Below, piece by piece: positions 46,041 to 54,151 of a DNA stretch of 64,000 bases. Position numbers and translations under genes: made by a program. The stretch spans positions 558,001 to 622,000 of the forward strand of contig JAFLVO010000001.1 of the NCBI GenBank assembly GCA_022508245.1, given 5' to 3'. The stretch comes from Clostridiales bacterium. Its GTDB lineage: Bacteria; Bacillota; Clostridia; Christensenellales; Borkfalkiaceae. How positions within the stretch are numbered: the stretch's first letter is position 1; each line of letters opens with the position of its first letter. The notes beneath the pieces were generated by a model. The model searched no databases, was not told the DNA's origin, and was given only the letters and a program-made list of their open reading frames with translations.

Positions 46041-46905
46041 CAAATTCTCCTATGTAAACGACCTCTTCTTCAAGTAAAATGCGTGTTTTTTCGTAAACTT
46101 TTCTTTTAACAAGTGAAATTAGATTAAATACATCTTGCGCACTGTCGCCATTATTTACAATAAAATTAGCGTGCTTGTGGCTTACGTATGCCTTTCCTAC
46201 CGAAAATCTTTTAAGCCCGCACTCGTCAATCAGTTTTCCGGCACTGTAATTTGCGCCGTTTTTAAATACGCAGCCGCAACTTCTGCCCTTTGGCTGATTT
46301 TTGCGAGATAATAAATATTTTCTAATATTTTGTCTCACAACTTCGCTTTCAGAACGAACAATCGGCAATTCAATTTGTAAAATGCAGGAATTTATGTCAC
46401 GCATAGTACTATATTTATTGCCAAAATTGCAATTTTGATTGGTTAATTTTTTTATTTTTCCGTCACAAATCCAAACATTTAAAATATCATCGCCTATATG
46501 TCTGTTTGGGACTCCGCCGTTCATATAAGTTATTCCGCCGAGAGTTGCCGGAATTCCTGCAAGATATTCATATCCAATCGCGCCGTATTTAATACAAAAT
46601 TTTAAGAATTCGTAAACTTTAACCCCGCTTCCGCAAATTATGATCTCATCTTTGATTTCAATTGAATTAAGATTTTTTGTGCTTATAACTGCACCGTTAA
46701 AATATTTGTCAGAGGCAAGAATATTCGAGCCGTTACCTAAAATTACGTAGTCTTTTTTTATGTGCTTTAAATACTCAATTATTGATTGGACTTCTTCAGA
46801 ATTCTTCGGAAAATAAGCAATTTCTGCAATTCCCCCCAAACCGTAGGTGGTATGTTTGGAAAAGTCTAAATTAAGTTCAAAATCTATATTTTCAATAATT
46901 GACAA
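46024..46905 (-). CDS. murB: MurB, UDP-N-acetylenolpyruvoylglucosamine reductase with altered catalytic residues
   Basis: MurB reduces enolpyruvyl-UDP-GlcNAc to UDP-MurNAc with FAD and NADPH. The 293-residue protein has TTYGLGGIAEI (residues 19-29), VILGNGSNILASD (FAD), YEYLAGIPATLGG and HKHANFIVN, and ends LLEEEVVYIG with the usual C-terminal Glu. Two expected catalytic positions differ. The YR of the conserved FGYRxS motif reads NK (FGNKYS, residues 161-166), and the proton-donor Ser of SxGSxFKN is Cys212 (SCGCVFKN). The start is TTG with GAGGT upstream. It opens the murB-PHP-whiA-dnaE operon. Confidence 0.92.
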   Translation of the reverse strand: MSIIENIDFELNLDFSKHTTYGLGGIAEIAYFPKNSEEVQSIIEYLKHIKKDYVILGNGSNILASDKYFNGAVISTKNLNSIEIKDEIIICGSGVKVYEFLKFCIKYGAIGYEYLAGIPATLGGITYMNGGVPNRHIGDDILNVWICDGKIKKLTNQNCNFGNKYSTMRDINSCILQIELPIVRSESEVVRQNIRKYLLSRKNQPKGRSCGCVFKNGANYSAGKLIDECGLKRFSVGKAYVSHKHANFIVNNGDSAQDVFNLISLVKRKVYEKTRILLEEEVVYIGEFDDFNG

Positions 46906-46919
46906 ATTCTACCTCTTAT

Positions 46920-46948
46920 ATAATAACATTTTTTTTGACGCTTTTCAA
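46920..46948 (-). promoter_or_regulatory. Promoter of the murB-dnaE operon
   Basis: On the minus strand TTGAAA and TATTAT are separated by 17 bases. It starts one base after the stop of the upstream gene, giving murB its own transcript. Confidence 0.75.
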
Positions 46949-47869
46949 TTATTTAAACAACTTTTTTAGTTTTTGCAAATCATTTTCCGAAATCGCACCG
47001 TCAATTTCAGCTTTTGTATTTGCGCCTATCGGAGTAACGAGTTTATATTCATACGATAGACCTTCCAGATATTTTATTTCGTCGCTATGTAACCTTTTAT
47101 CGCTTACCATAAGCCCGAGTTTTTCCACCTTTTCTTTATTTTTAAGCAAATATCTTATAAACTCCTCCGCTTTTAAGACAAATTGTTTGTCTGTCGAAGT
47201 TACGGATATATTTTGATATAAATCATTGAACTCTGTCACGGGCTTTACTGCAAAACTTACACCGCGCGTTTTTAAGCGAAAAATGTCCCGCTGTGTTCCA
47301 AGCATATACTTGTATTTTCCGTTTATTAGGCTTACATACGCACCCGTTGGTCTTTCATACACTGCGCTTTCAACTCCGCACATCATTGCAGCTACTCTTG
47401 AATAATTTTCAGTTCCTTCGTTAATTACTGTATTGTTGCCGCTTATATCCGAAAAGTCCGAATTTTCGTCAAGGCATAAAAAACAGTAACTTCCGTAGCA
47501 CCATGTGTAGTATGGTAAACTTCCTTTTATGTAGTTTTCAATACCGAAGGTTCCCGCTCCGTATGAAATTAAATCGGGAACGATGCCTTTTTTGAGGTTT
47601 TCACGCGCCGCAGATGCCGTCAATGTTGTAACCGTAATGTAGCAGTAACCGCTCTTTGAAAAATCGTTTGCAATACTCTGTAAAAATGACGCGCGTGAAC
47701 CTTTCCCTCCTTCGAAGCTGTCAATCTGCCAAAGATTCAGTACAAACATTTTACTTTTGGACGACGCAGAGCTTTTCGTGACCGACATTATTGGCATTGT
47801 AACTAAAATTGCAACGCACAGAAGGCACAAAACAGCCACTCTTACTTTTTTATTAAAAATTTTCCGCAT
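46949..47869 (-). CDS. Exported solute-binding-like protein
   Basis: A 306-residue protein with an N-terminal hydrophobic signal or anchor helix (about residues 8-28, VRVAVLCLLCVAILVTMPIM) and no clear lipobox. The mature part resembles type 2 periplasmic-binding folds (IVPDLISYGAGTFGIENYIKG, GNNTVINEGTENYSRVAAMMCG), as in extracellular solute-binding proteins. No ABC permease or ATPase is adjacent. The ATG lacks a Shine-Dalgarno, and a TACAAT -10-like box ends five bases before it, so a leaderless transcript is possible. It precedes murB on the same strand. Confidence 0.7.
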   Translation of the reverse strand: MRKIFNKKVRVAVLCLLCVAILVTMPIMSVTKSSASSKSKMFVLNLWQIDSFEGGKGSRASFLQSIANDFSKSGYCYITVTTLTASAARENLKKGIVPDLISYGAGTFGIENYIKGSLPYYTWCYGSYCFLCLDENSDFSDISGNNTVINEGTENYSRVAAMMCGVESAVYERPTGAYVSLINGKYKYMLGTQRDIFRLKTRGVSFAVKPVTEFNDLYQNISVTSTDKQFVLKAEEFIRYLLKNKEKVEKLGLMVSDKRLHSDEIKYLEGLSYEYKLVTPIGANTKAEIDGAISENDLQKLKKLFK

Positions 47870-48181
47870 ATTCTATTGTATTTTGTATTTTCGACAAAAA
47901 TACATAGGGAGTATCCGTAACGAATACTCCCCTCGCTTAGCCACTAAAACGTCACAACGCTTTAACAGATAAGCATATATATTAAAGCGTTGCCGCTTGT
48001 ACTAATATCTTGCGCAAGCAAATTAAAATTATTCTTTAATATAAAAAATCACGCAATTTTAATAAAATAAATTAAAAATGTGCCCGACTGCTACTGCCGT
48101 CGCGCTTGATGCAATTTTAGCGTTAGTATCACATACAATTTATACGTATATATGCTTGTAAAATGGAACATATTATCCCGT
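47870..48181. other. 312-bp intergenic region with several palindromes
   Basis: No credible gene is visible. An 8-bp stem GGGAGTAT/ATACTCCC lies at 47907-47931, an 11-bp stem CAACGCTTTAA/TTAAAGCGTTG at 47955-47992, and a CTTGCGCAAG palindrome near 48014. None is followed by a convincing U-tract. A 27-codon hydrophobic ORF on + at 48079-48162 has no ribosome-binding site. The region may hold the 3' end of the nucleoside phosphorylase transcript or an unrecognised element. Confidence 0.5.
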
Positions 48182-48949
48182 CTATAAATCTTTTACACAC
48201 ATCAAGGCGTATTCGATGAGGTTTCGGCGCACCTCTTTCGCCTCGTGGAAGTTTCGGCTATCGTAGCCGTCGCCGCTCAAATCATCGCCGCAATAGAAAA
48301 TTTGTCCGAATTTTGCCCCGCGAAAACGCGCAACTGCAATCATTGCCGAACACTCCATCTCCACAGTAACGCAACTCTGCATACGACGGAGGTGGACTTT
48401 TTCCTCTGTTTCACGGTAGAATGCGTCAGTTGTCCACGTTTTCCCAGTGATATGCGGCAAACCGAGTTCCGACAATGTATCCGTAATGTGCTCTACGACT
48501 TCTGCGTCCGCCTGAATTTCATACGACGGAGGTGCATAATGAAAGCTCGCCCCCTCGTCGCGCACCGCCGCGTTGGGAATAACGAGCGCGCCCAAGGGAT
48601 TTGGTGTAAGCGTACCTGCCGAGCCGCAGGCAATAATTTTTTTTACCCCTCCCGAAACCAACTCTTCTATCTGCACAGCTATCCCCGACGAACCGAGCAA
48701 TCCAGCTGTCAATGCAATCCTCGTTCCGCACATATCGAGGTCGTAGATAGGAATTGTACACGTACAGCTTGTAATTTGACTGATGACGGGTGCCCCATAT
48801 TTTTTTGCAATTTCTTCCACGCTCGTGTGCGAAAAAGCAATCACACAGCGCTCGGGTAACCCCTTCGGCGAGGTAGAAAAATCCTCGGGGCGCATCTTTG
48901 CCGTCAAGTTTTTATCAAATTCAAGCAGTGCAATTTCCTTTTGCTTCAT
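48182..48949 (-). CDS. Nucleoside phosphorylase (PNP/UDP family)
   Basis: A 255-residue member of the PNP_UDP phosphorylase family, which cleaves nucleosides with phosphate. Landmarks are the phosphate/ribose region KKIIACGSAGTLTPN (about residues 103-117) and the ribose-binding VEMECSAMIAVARFRGAKFG (about residues 195-214), with FYCGDDLSGDG near the end. It is closer to uridine phosphorylase-like proteins than to 5'-methylthioadenosine nucleosidase, but the base specificity is not decidable. It has its own promoter; the ribosome-binding site is weak. GC is higher than in its flanks. Confidence 0.87.
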   Translation of the reverse strand: MKQKEIALLEFDKNLTAKMRPEDFSTSPKGLPERCVIAFSHTSVEEIAKKYGAPVISQITSCTCTIPIYDLDMCGTRIALTAGLLGSSGIAVQIEELVSGGVKKIIACGSAGTLTPNPLGALVIPNAAVRDEGASFHYAPPSYEIQADAEVVEHITDTLSELGLPHITGKTWTTDAFYRETEEKVHLRRMQSCVTVEMECSAMIAVARFRGAKFGQIFYCGDDLSGDGYDSRNFHEAKEVRRNLIEYALMCVKDL

Positions 48950-48984
48950 AATGTTTCACCGTAAAGTTAATGTTTTTCAATTAC

Positions 48985-49013
48985 ATTATATCACAGAGCG
49001 CGAAATAAGGCAA
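48985..49013 (-). promoter_or_regulatory. Promoter of the nucleoside phosphorylase gene
   Basis: On the minus strand TTGCCT and TATAAT are separated by 17 bases. The -35 touches the end of the preceding terminator stem. Confidence 0.7.
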
Positions 49014-49041
49014 GAGCAACGAAAATACTCTCGTTGCTCTT
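49012..49041 (-). terminator. Terminator after yebC
   Basis: AAGAGCAACGA and TCGTTGCTCTT form an 11-bp stem with an eight-base loop downstream of the yebC stop. The following tract is only moderately T-rich. Confidence 0.7.
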
Positions 49042-49095
49042 TAAAATGTTTATACAAAATTAAATACAAAATTGCCTTTTGGCGGAAATTTTAAA

Positions 49096-49833
49096 TTACT
49101 CTTCCTCGTCCTCAGGAATTTCTACGTTGTGGTAAATGGACTGAACGTCGTCCAATTCATCGAGTTTATCTAGCATTCTCTTGAAGGTTTCAAGTTTTTC
49201 ACTGTCAAGCGATATATAGTTTTGGGGAACCATCTTGATTTCCGCTTCAAGGAAAGTTACCTTTTTATCTTCGAAATATTTGCGCGCCTCGGACCAACTT
49301 TCAGGAGTTGTATAAACTTCGTACGCATCGTCAAGCGCGACGTAGTCGTCAGCGCCTGCTTCCAGACAGTACTCCATCATAGTATCCTCGTCAAGCGCAA
49401 CTGTACGTTCAATAACGAGAACACCTTTGTTGTCGAACATATACGATACGCAACCGGTATTTCCCATCTGTCCGCCGCACTTACCCATAGTCGAACGAAT
49501 ATCGCCAGCCGTTCTGTTTACGTTATCGGTAAGCGTTTTTATAATTACGGCAGATCCACCCACGCCGTAGCCCTCGTAGGTAAGCTCTTTATAGTCCTTA
49601 TCTCCAAGCTCGCCAGCAGCTTTGGCAATACAGCGCTTAATGTTTTCGTTTGGCATATTAGCCGCTTTAGCCTTTGCTATTACATCGGCAAGTTTAGAGT
49701 TTGTATCGGGATTGGGATTAGATTTTGCGGCAACGGCAAGCTCTCTACCAATTTTTGTGAACACTGCGGCGCGCGCGGCGTCTGTCTTGCCTTTCTTTGC
49801 CTGAATATTGTGCCATTTGGAATGACCTGACAT
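49096..49833 (-). CDS. yebC: YebC/PmpR family protein (DUF28)
   Basis: YebC-family proteins were annotated as transcriptional regulators, and recent work links them to translation of proline-rich stretches. The 245-residue protein begins MSGHSKWHNIQAKKGKTDAAR, the family signature, with GRELAVAAK and GKCGGQMGNTGCVSYMF in the middle. The C terminus is acidic (EIPEDEEE). GAGG precedes the ATG; the rRNA methyltransferase gene ends eight bases upstream, so the two are probably co-transcribed. Confidence 0.96.
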   Translation of the reverse strand: MSGHSKWHNIQAKKGKTDAARAAVFTKIGRELAVAAKSNPNPDTNSKLADVIAKAKAANMPNENIKRCIAKAAGELGDKDYKELTYEGYGVGGSAVIIKTLTDNVNRTAGDIRSTMGKCGGQMGNTGCVSYMFDNKGVLVIERTVALDEDTMMEYCLEAGADDYVALDDAYEVYTTPESWSEARKYFEDKKVTFLEAEIKMVPQNYISLDSEKLETFKRMLDKLDELDDVQSIYHNVEIPEDEEE

Positions 49834-49841
49834 ACTTTACC

Positions 49842-50570
49842 TCACTTTCTGTATTTAAGTTGATACATTACAATTCCTGCGGAAACAGCGGCGTTTAGGC
49901 TCTCGCAAGTCTCCTGCATGGGTATTTTTACTTTAAAGTGTGATTTATCTTTGATTTCCGCACTCAAACCACCGCCCTCGTTGCCTATACATAGGCAGAA
50001 CTTTTCGGGCGGAACAAAATTAAAGATATCCTCTCCCGACATATCAGCGCAAATTAGCGGAACACCTTCAAGTACGGACAGAATTTCCTCACAAGTGCCA
50101 GCATAGACTTTTACGAAAAATATTCCGCTCATGCTTGCTCGTACCGCCTTTGGCGAATAAGCGTCGGTGCAGTTTATCGCGTAAATTTCGGAATATCCTG
50201 CCGCGTTTGCCGTACGGATTATCGTGCCGAAATTTCCGGGGTCCTGAATTCTATCTAATAGAATACAGCTGTTTTTAGGCGGTTGAAGCTCATTTTCGGG
50301 CAAGCCGACTATAGCAAGCACTCCCTGCGGAGTCTTCTCCGAAGAAATGGCGTTAAAAACACTTTCAGATACCATTTGCGCACTGTTGAAAATATCACTC
50401 AATTCTTCGGTGCAGATAATTTTCCTGATATCTAGACCTGCTGCAATACACTCTTTTACGGGCTTAATCCCCTCAACAATATACGACTTTTCGGCAATTC
50501 TGAATTTTTTGTCCGATTGAAGCTTTATTATATCTTTAATTATAGGGTTTGATTTTGAAGTTATAATCAT
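49842..50570 (-). CDS. SpoU/TrmH-type RNA 2'-O-methyltransferase
   Basis: A SPOUT-class methyltransferase of 242 residues that methylates ribose in rRNA or tRNA. An N-terminal substrate-binding domain (residues 1-85) precedes the knotted domain with ILLDRIQDPGNFGTIIRTA, NEGGGLS (about residue 200) and the C-terminal knot SLNAAVSAGIVMYQL. It resembles RlmB or TsnR-like enzymes; the target nucleotide is not evident. It starts directly after the rplT terminator, without a clear ribosome-binding site, so its expression depends on readthrough or an unseen promoter. Confidence 0.92.
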   Translation of the reverse strand: MIITSKSNPIIKDIIKLQSDKKFRIAEKSYIVEGIKPVKECIAAGLDIRKIICTEELSDIFNSAQMVSESVFNAISSEKTPQGVLAIVGLPENELQPPKNSCILLDRIQDPGNFGTIIRTANAAGYSEIYAINCTDAYSPKAVRASMSGIFFVKVYAGTCEEILSVLEGVPLICADMSGEDIFNFVPPEKFCLCIGNEGGGLSAEIKDKSHFKVKIPMQETCESLNAAVSAGIVMYQLKYRK

Positions 50571-50572
50571 AT

Positions 50573-50600
50573 AAAAAATTAAGCCTTAAAAAAGGCTTAA
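50573..50600 (-). terminator. Terminator of infC-rpmI-rplT
   Basis: On the minus strand TTAAGCCTT and AAGGCTTAA form a perfect 9-bp stem around four T's, followed by TTTTTTAT immediately after rplT. Confidence 0.88.
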
Positions 50601-50606
50601 AATTTC

Positions 50607-50957
50607 TTATAACGCTTGCTTTGCCTTCTCTGCAAGTGCAGAAAAAGCGTTTGCATCGTTTACGGCAAGGTCGGCAAGTATCTTTCTGTTGAGAGTAATA
50701 CCCGCGTTTTTAAGACCGTGCATAAATTTTGAGTATGAAAGTCCGTTAATCCTTGCTGCAGCGTTGATACGAGCAATCCAAAGGCTGCGCATATCGCGTT
50801 TTCTAAGCTTTCTGCCTATATAAGCATAGTTTAAGGATTTCATAACCGCTTCACGAGCGATTCTGTAAGATTTTGATTTGTTGCCGAAATAGCCTTTTGC
50901 AAGGCGCATAATCTTTCTGCGCTTCTTTAAAGCGTTGACTGTTCTTTTAATACGCAT
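50607..50957 (-). CDS. rplT: 50S ribosomal protein L20
   Basis: L20 is an early-binding 23S rRNA protein and the autoregulator of this operon. The 116-residue protein begins [31 protein letters not shown] and contains [16 protein letters not shown], as in the family. It lies 11 bases after rpmI in the infC-rpmI-rplT operon, whose leader carries an attenuator. Confidence 0.99.
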   Translation of the reverse strand: MRIKRTVNALKKRRKIMRLAKGYFGNKSKSYRIAREAVMKSLNYAYIGRKLRKRDMRSLWIARINAAARINGLSYSKFMHGLKNAGITLNRKILADLAVNDANAFSALAEKAKQAL

Positions 50958-50968
50958 AGTTACCCTCC

Positions 50969-51169
50969 TTAATCCTTATAAGGAATCATTGACTTAACAG
51001 TAGATTCCTGCGTTGTGGAAACAAGCGTATTGGTACGCAAATTTCTCTTTCTTTTTCTGTTCTTGGTTTCTGCTTTATGGTTTTTTCCGCCATGGGGTCT
51101 CTTAACCTTACCCGTTGCTGTAAGCCAGAAGCGTTTTTTGCTGCCGCTATGCGATTTTTGCTTAGGCAT
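50969..51169 (-). CDS. rpmI: 50S ribosomal protein L35
   Basis: A 66-residue basic protein with the family pattern [20 protein letters not shown] and [20 protein letters not shown]. It lies in the standard infC-rpmI-rplT order. GGAGG precedes the ATG. Confidence 0.98.
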   Translation of the reverse strand: MPKQKSHSGSKKRFWLTATGKVKRPHGGKNHKAETKNRKRKRNLRTNTLVSTTQESTVKSMIPYKD

Positions 51170-51201
51170 TGTGTTGTCCTCCTATATAATTTGAAATAAT
51201 T

Positions 51202-51720
51202 TTACGATTTTACTGGCGAGAGCATCATTGTAATATTTCTGCCCTCTGTAGTAGGTTTTTTATCCTGAACAGCCTTTCCTTCAAGCCCTTCAAAGAAATC
51301 GTTCATAACTTTGACGCCCTGATAGGAACGAGCGTTTTCACGTCCTTTCATTCTTATGGAAACCTTGACCTTATTGCCTGCCTCTAAAAATTTTAGGCAC
51401 TGCTTGGTCTTGACCGCTATATCGCCTACGTCGATAGTCATAGAAAGGCGGATCTCCTTGATTTCCACAACCGTTTGATTTTTGCGGTTTTCTTTGTCGC
51501 GTTTTGCCTGTTCGTACTTGAATTTGGAATAGTCCATAATTTTACATACGGGCGGTACTGCGTTGGGGGATATCTTTACAAGGTCCAAATCGGCTTCATT
51601 GGCAAGGGCTTGCGCCTCTCTGCTACTCATAATGCCAATCATAACGCCGTCTGCGCCGATAACTCTTACTTCCTTGTCGCGGATAGCCTCATTTATGGAA
51701 TGCAAGTCTTTGATAATCAT
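51202..51720 (-). CDS. infC: Translation initiation factor IF-3
   Basis: IF-3 discriminates initiator tRNA and keeps subunits apart. The 172-residue protein has the N domain (INEAIRDKEVRVIGADG, residues 9-25), a linker with PVCKIMDYSKFKYEQ, and the C domain (EIRLSMTIDVGDI, MKGRENARS). The in-frame start region reads ATG-ATT-ATC. GAGAGG is only three bases from the ATG but six from the ATT, so the rare AUU start used by many IF-3 genes is an open alternative. It is preceded by an attenuator leader. Confidence 0.97.
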   Translation of the reverse strand: MIIKDLHSINEAIRDKEVRVIGADGVMIGIMSSREAQALANEADLDLVKISPNAVPPVCKIMDYSKFKYEQAKRDKENRKNQTVVEIKEIRLSMTIDVGDIAVKTKQCLKFLEAGNKVKVSIRMKGRENARSYQGVKVMNDFFEGLEGKAVQDKKPTTEGRNITMMLSPVKS

Positions 51721-51854
51721 TTACCTCTCAAAAAATTTACCGAAAAAATCGGGCTGCAAAAGCAACCCGATATAATGCAAGACAAAATCAGTCTTAAAAA
51801 CATTATTAGCCGAACAAAATTTCCGTACGGCGAAAGGGGTAACCTTTGCTTTGC
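51721..51854 (-). promoter_or_regulatory. L20-type leader of infC-rpmI-rplT
   Basis: An approximately 134-nt leader runs from the promoter at 51861-51889 to the infC start and contains a strong intrinsic terminator. In low-GC Gram-positives, L20 binding to this leader promotes premature termination. The position and attenuator fit; the L20-binding helix itself was not proven here. Confidence 0.7.
51743..51771 (-). terminator. Attenuator terminator before infC
   Basis: On the minus strand ATCGGGTTGC pairs with GCAGCCCGAT (one mismatch) around TTTT and is followed by TTTTT, ending about 22 bases before the infC start. Confidence 0.88.
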
Positions 51855-51860
51855 TCAAAT

Positions 51861-51889
51861 ATAATAACTCAAATAAATAATTATGTCAA
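51861..51889 (-). promoter_or_regulatory. Promoter of the infC operon
   Basis: On the minus strand consensus TTGACA and TATTAT are separated by 17 bases, located just downstream of thrS. Confidence 0.85.
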
Positions 51890-51905
51890 ATAATTTTAAC
51901 AATTT

Positions 51906-53813
51906 TTAAAAAATAACTTTATCGTTATTTTCCTTAATTACGGTTGCAATAAATTCATTCAAACTTAATGCATAGTTCTGCTCCACTCCGCGCTTGTTTA
52001 CGTTTACGGTGTTATCCTGCGCCTCTTTGTCGCCAACAACGAGCACGTAAGGAATTTTTTCTATTTTTGCTTCACGGATTTTGTAACCGATTTTTTCATT
52101 GCGCTTATCCACGGCACATCTGAAACCTTTATCAAAAAGCTGTTTTGCAATATTTTCGGCATAGGGAAGAGATCTGTCGGTTATAGGAAGAACTTTAATC
52201 TGCACGGGCGCCAGCCAAAGAGGGAATTTGCCCGCAAAATGCTCGATTAGAATACCTATAAATCTTTCTATTGAACCGAAAATTGCGCGGTGTATCATTA
52301 TGGGACGGTGTTTAAGTCCGTCCTCGCCTACGTATTCGAGGTCAAACCTCTGCGGCATCTGGAAATCAAGCTGAATGGTTCCGCACTGCCATGTTCTGCC
52401 TATGCTGTCTTCAAGGTGGAAGTCAATTTTGGGTCCGTAGAACGCGCCGTCGCCCTCGTTGATTTCATAGTCAATATGCATTTCGTCAAGAGCGGCTTTT
52501 AAAGAGTTTGTTGCATGATTCCAGTCATCTTCACTGCCCATACTGTTTTCGGGGCGGGTGGAAAGCTCTACTTTATACTTAAAGCCGAACTGCTTGTAAA
52601 TTTTATCTGTAAGACGAACTACGCCCTTAATTTCCTCGGTAATCTGTTCCGGAAGCATAAAGATATGAGCGTCGTCCTGCGTGAAGCAACGAACGCGGAA
52701 AAGTCCGTGAAGCTGACCGCTCTTTTCGTGACGGTGAACAAGTCCCATTTCAGCCATACGCATAGGAAAATCTTTATAGCTATGTGGCGTGAGCTTATAT
52801 ACAAGCATTCCGCCGGGGCAGTTCATGGGCTTAATTGCACAGTCGTCCTCATCAATTTTGGTCGTATACATATTGTCTTTATAGTGGTCCCAGTGTCCGG
52901 AAGTTTCCCAAAGATTTCTCGTTAAAATTATAGGGGTCTGAATTTCAACGTAGCCCTCTTTGCGATGCAAATCACGCCAAAATTCAACGAGAGTATTTTT
53001 AAGAACCATACCGTTGGGCAAAAAGAAAGGGAAACCTTTGCCCTCGTTCAAAAGAGCAAAGAGCTGTAATTCTTTGCCTAATTTTATATGGTCGCGCTTT
53101 TTAGCCTCTTCAAGCATAGTGAAGTATGCCTGTAATTCGTCCTTTTTGGGGAACGCAACGCCGTAAATTCTCGTAAGCATCTTATTCTTTTCATTGCCAC
53201 GCCAATAAGCACCCGCAATGCTGACGAGCTTAAACGCCTTAATTTTTCCGGTATTGGGAAGGTGCGGTCCTCTGCAAAGGTCTGTAAACGAACCCTGTTT
53301 ATAGAAGGAGATAACTGCGTCTTCGGGCAGATCTTTGATGAGCTCAATCTTGTACTTCTCGTCGTACTTTGCCATAAGCTCCAAGGCTTCCTCGCGGGGA
53401 AGTTCAAATCTCTCAATGGGCGTTTTAGCCGAAATAATCTTGTTCATCTCCGTTTCGATCTTGGCAAGGTCATCCATATTTATGGGGGTGTTAAAATCTA
53501 TATCATAGTAAAAACCGTTATCTATGACCGGACCTATCGCAAGCTTGCAGGTAGGATAGATATTTTTTAAAGCCTGCGCAAGAACGTGCGCGCAGGTGTG
53601 ACGGTAAACTTCAAGACCCTCCTTGTCTTTGAGGGTCACGATTTCAACCGTCTCTCCGCCCTTTAGCTTTGTAGTAAGGTCGCAAAGAACACCGTTAATT
53701 TTAGCGGCAACTGCAGCTCTTGCAAGCCCTTCGCTTATCTTTTGAGCAACGTTTGCGCAGGTTGCACCATTGTCGACTGCGAGTTTATCTCCGTTTTTAA
53801 GCAAAATTTCCAT
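51906..53813 (-). CDS. thrS: Threonine-tRNA ligase
   Basis: ThrRS charges tRNA-Thr and edits Ser-tRNA. The 635-residue protein has an N-terminal TGS domain (residues 1-60). The editing domain with HTCAHVLAQALK (about residues 72-83) follows. The class II core has the motif 2 region FRVRCFTQDDAHIF and motif 3 with GSIERFIGILIEHFAG, then a C-terminal anticodon-binding domain. GGAGG precedes the ATG. Expression is controlled by the T-box leader upstream, which senses uncharged tRNA-Thr, the tRNA encoded in this window at 36752. Confidence 0.98.
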   Translation of the reverse strand: MEILLKNGDKLAVDNGATCANVAQKISEGLARAAVAAKINGVLCDLTTKLKGGETVEIVTLKDKEGLEVYRHTCAHVLAQALKNIYPTCKLAIGPVIDNGFYYDIDFNTPINMDDLAKIETEMNKIISAKTPIERFELPREEALELMAKYDEKYKIELIKDLPEDAVISFYKQGSFTDLCRGPHLPNTGKIKAFKLVSIAGAYWRGNEKNKMLTRIYGVAFPKKDELQAYFTMLEEAKKRDHIKLGKELQLFALLNEGKGFPFFLPNGMVLKNTLVEFWRDLHRKEGYVEIQTPIILTRNLWETSGHWDHYKDNMYTTKIDEDDCAIKPMNCPGGMLVYKLTPHSYKDFPMRMAEMGLVHRHEKSGQLHGLFRVRCFTQDDAHIFMLPEQITEEIKGVVRLTDKIYKQFGFKYKVELSTRPENSMGSEDDWNHATNSLKAALDEMHIDYEINEGDGAFYGPKIDFHLEDSIGRTWQCGTIQLDFQMPQRFDLEYVGEDGLKHRPIMIHRAIFGSIERFIGILIEHFAGKFPLWLAPVQIKVLPITDRSLPYAENIAKQLFDKGFRCAVDKRNEKIGYKIREAKIEKIPYVLVVGDKEAQDNTVNVNKRGVEQNYALSLNEFIATVIKENNDKVIF

Positions 53814-53821
53814 AAATTCCT

Positions 53822-54032
53822 CCTAAAATAAAAATCCTTAAACGAAAATAATCGTTTAAGGACGCAAATACAAAAAATGCGCGGTTCCACCTTAATTACC
53901 CGAAAATTCGGATCACTTTTTTTGCTTGAAACGCTTTAAAAGTGGTTTCCCGTTCTCCTTGAAATTATGCGGTTCACAGCTACCCCGCACTCTCTGAAAA
54001 TTCCTCAGCGGTACTTGTCTTTTCTTTCAAGC
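53822..54032 (-). promoter_or_regulatory. T-box riboswitch of thrS
   Basis: The conserved T-box sequence AAGGTGGAACCGCG lies at 53880-53893 (minus strand), between a Stem I region with AGAGAGTGCGGGG and the downstream terminator. A GGAAACCACT segment offers the specifier codon ACC (53944-53946), matching tRNA-Thr(GGT). Uncharged tRNA-Thr is expected to stabilise the antiterminator. Confidence 0.93.
53829..53862 (-). terminator. Regulated terminator of the thrS T-box
   Basis: TCCTTAAACGA pairs with TCGTTTAAGGA around six bases, followed on the minus strand by a T-rich tract just before the thrS ribosome-binding site. Confidence 0.9.
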
Positions 54033-54038
54033 AAAATT

Positions 54039-54067
54039 ATATTAGTACAATTAAAGTATTTTGTCAA
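54039..54067 (-). promoter_or_regulatory. Promoter of thrS
   Basis: On the minus strand TTGACA and TAATAT are separated by 17 bases, upstream of the T-box leader. Confidence 0.75.
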
Positions 54068-54098
54068 CAATATTGAGTTGCTTTTATGTTAAATTTAT

Positions 54099-54127
54099 TT
54101 GCCATTTTTACTAATTGTCTGTATAAT
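54099..54127 (+). promoter_or_regulatory. Promoter of leuS
   Basis: TTGCCA and TATAAT are separated by 17 bases. The leader to the leuS ATG is only about 18 nt, too short for a T-box. Confidence 0.8.
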
Positions 54128-54151
54128 TACTTTAAATAGACGAGGTTTTTT

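Noticed and set aside
48079..48162. 27-codon hydrophobic ORF that might be a type I toxin
   Set aside because: No Shine-Dalgarno, no promoter and no antisense RNA signature.
48245..48859. 204-codon open frame on + opposite the nucleoside phosphorylase
   Set aside because: No ribosome-binding site, no family motif; the minus-strand gene has clear phosphorylase motifs, so this is an antisense shadow of a GC-richer gene.
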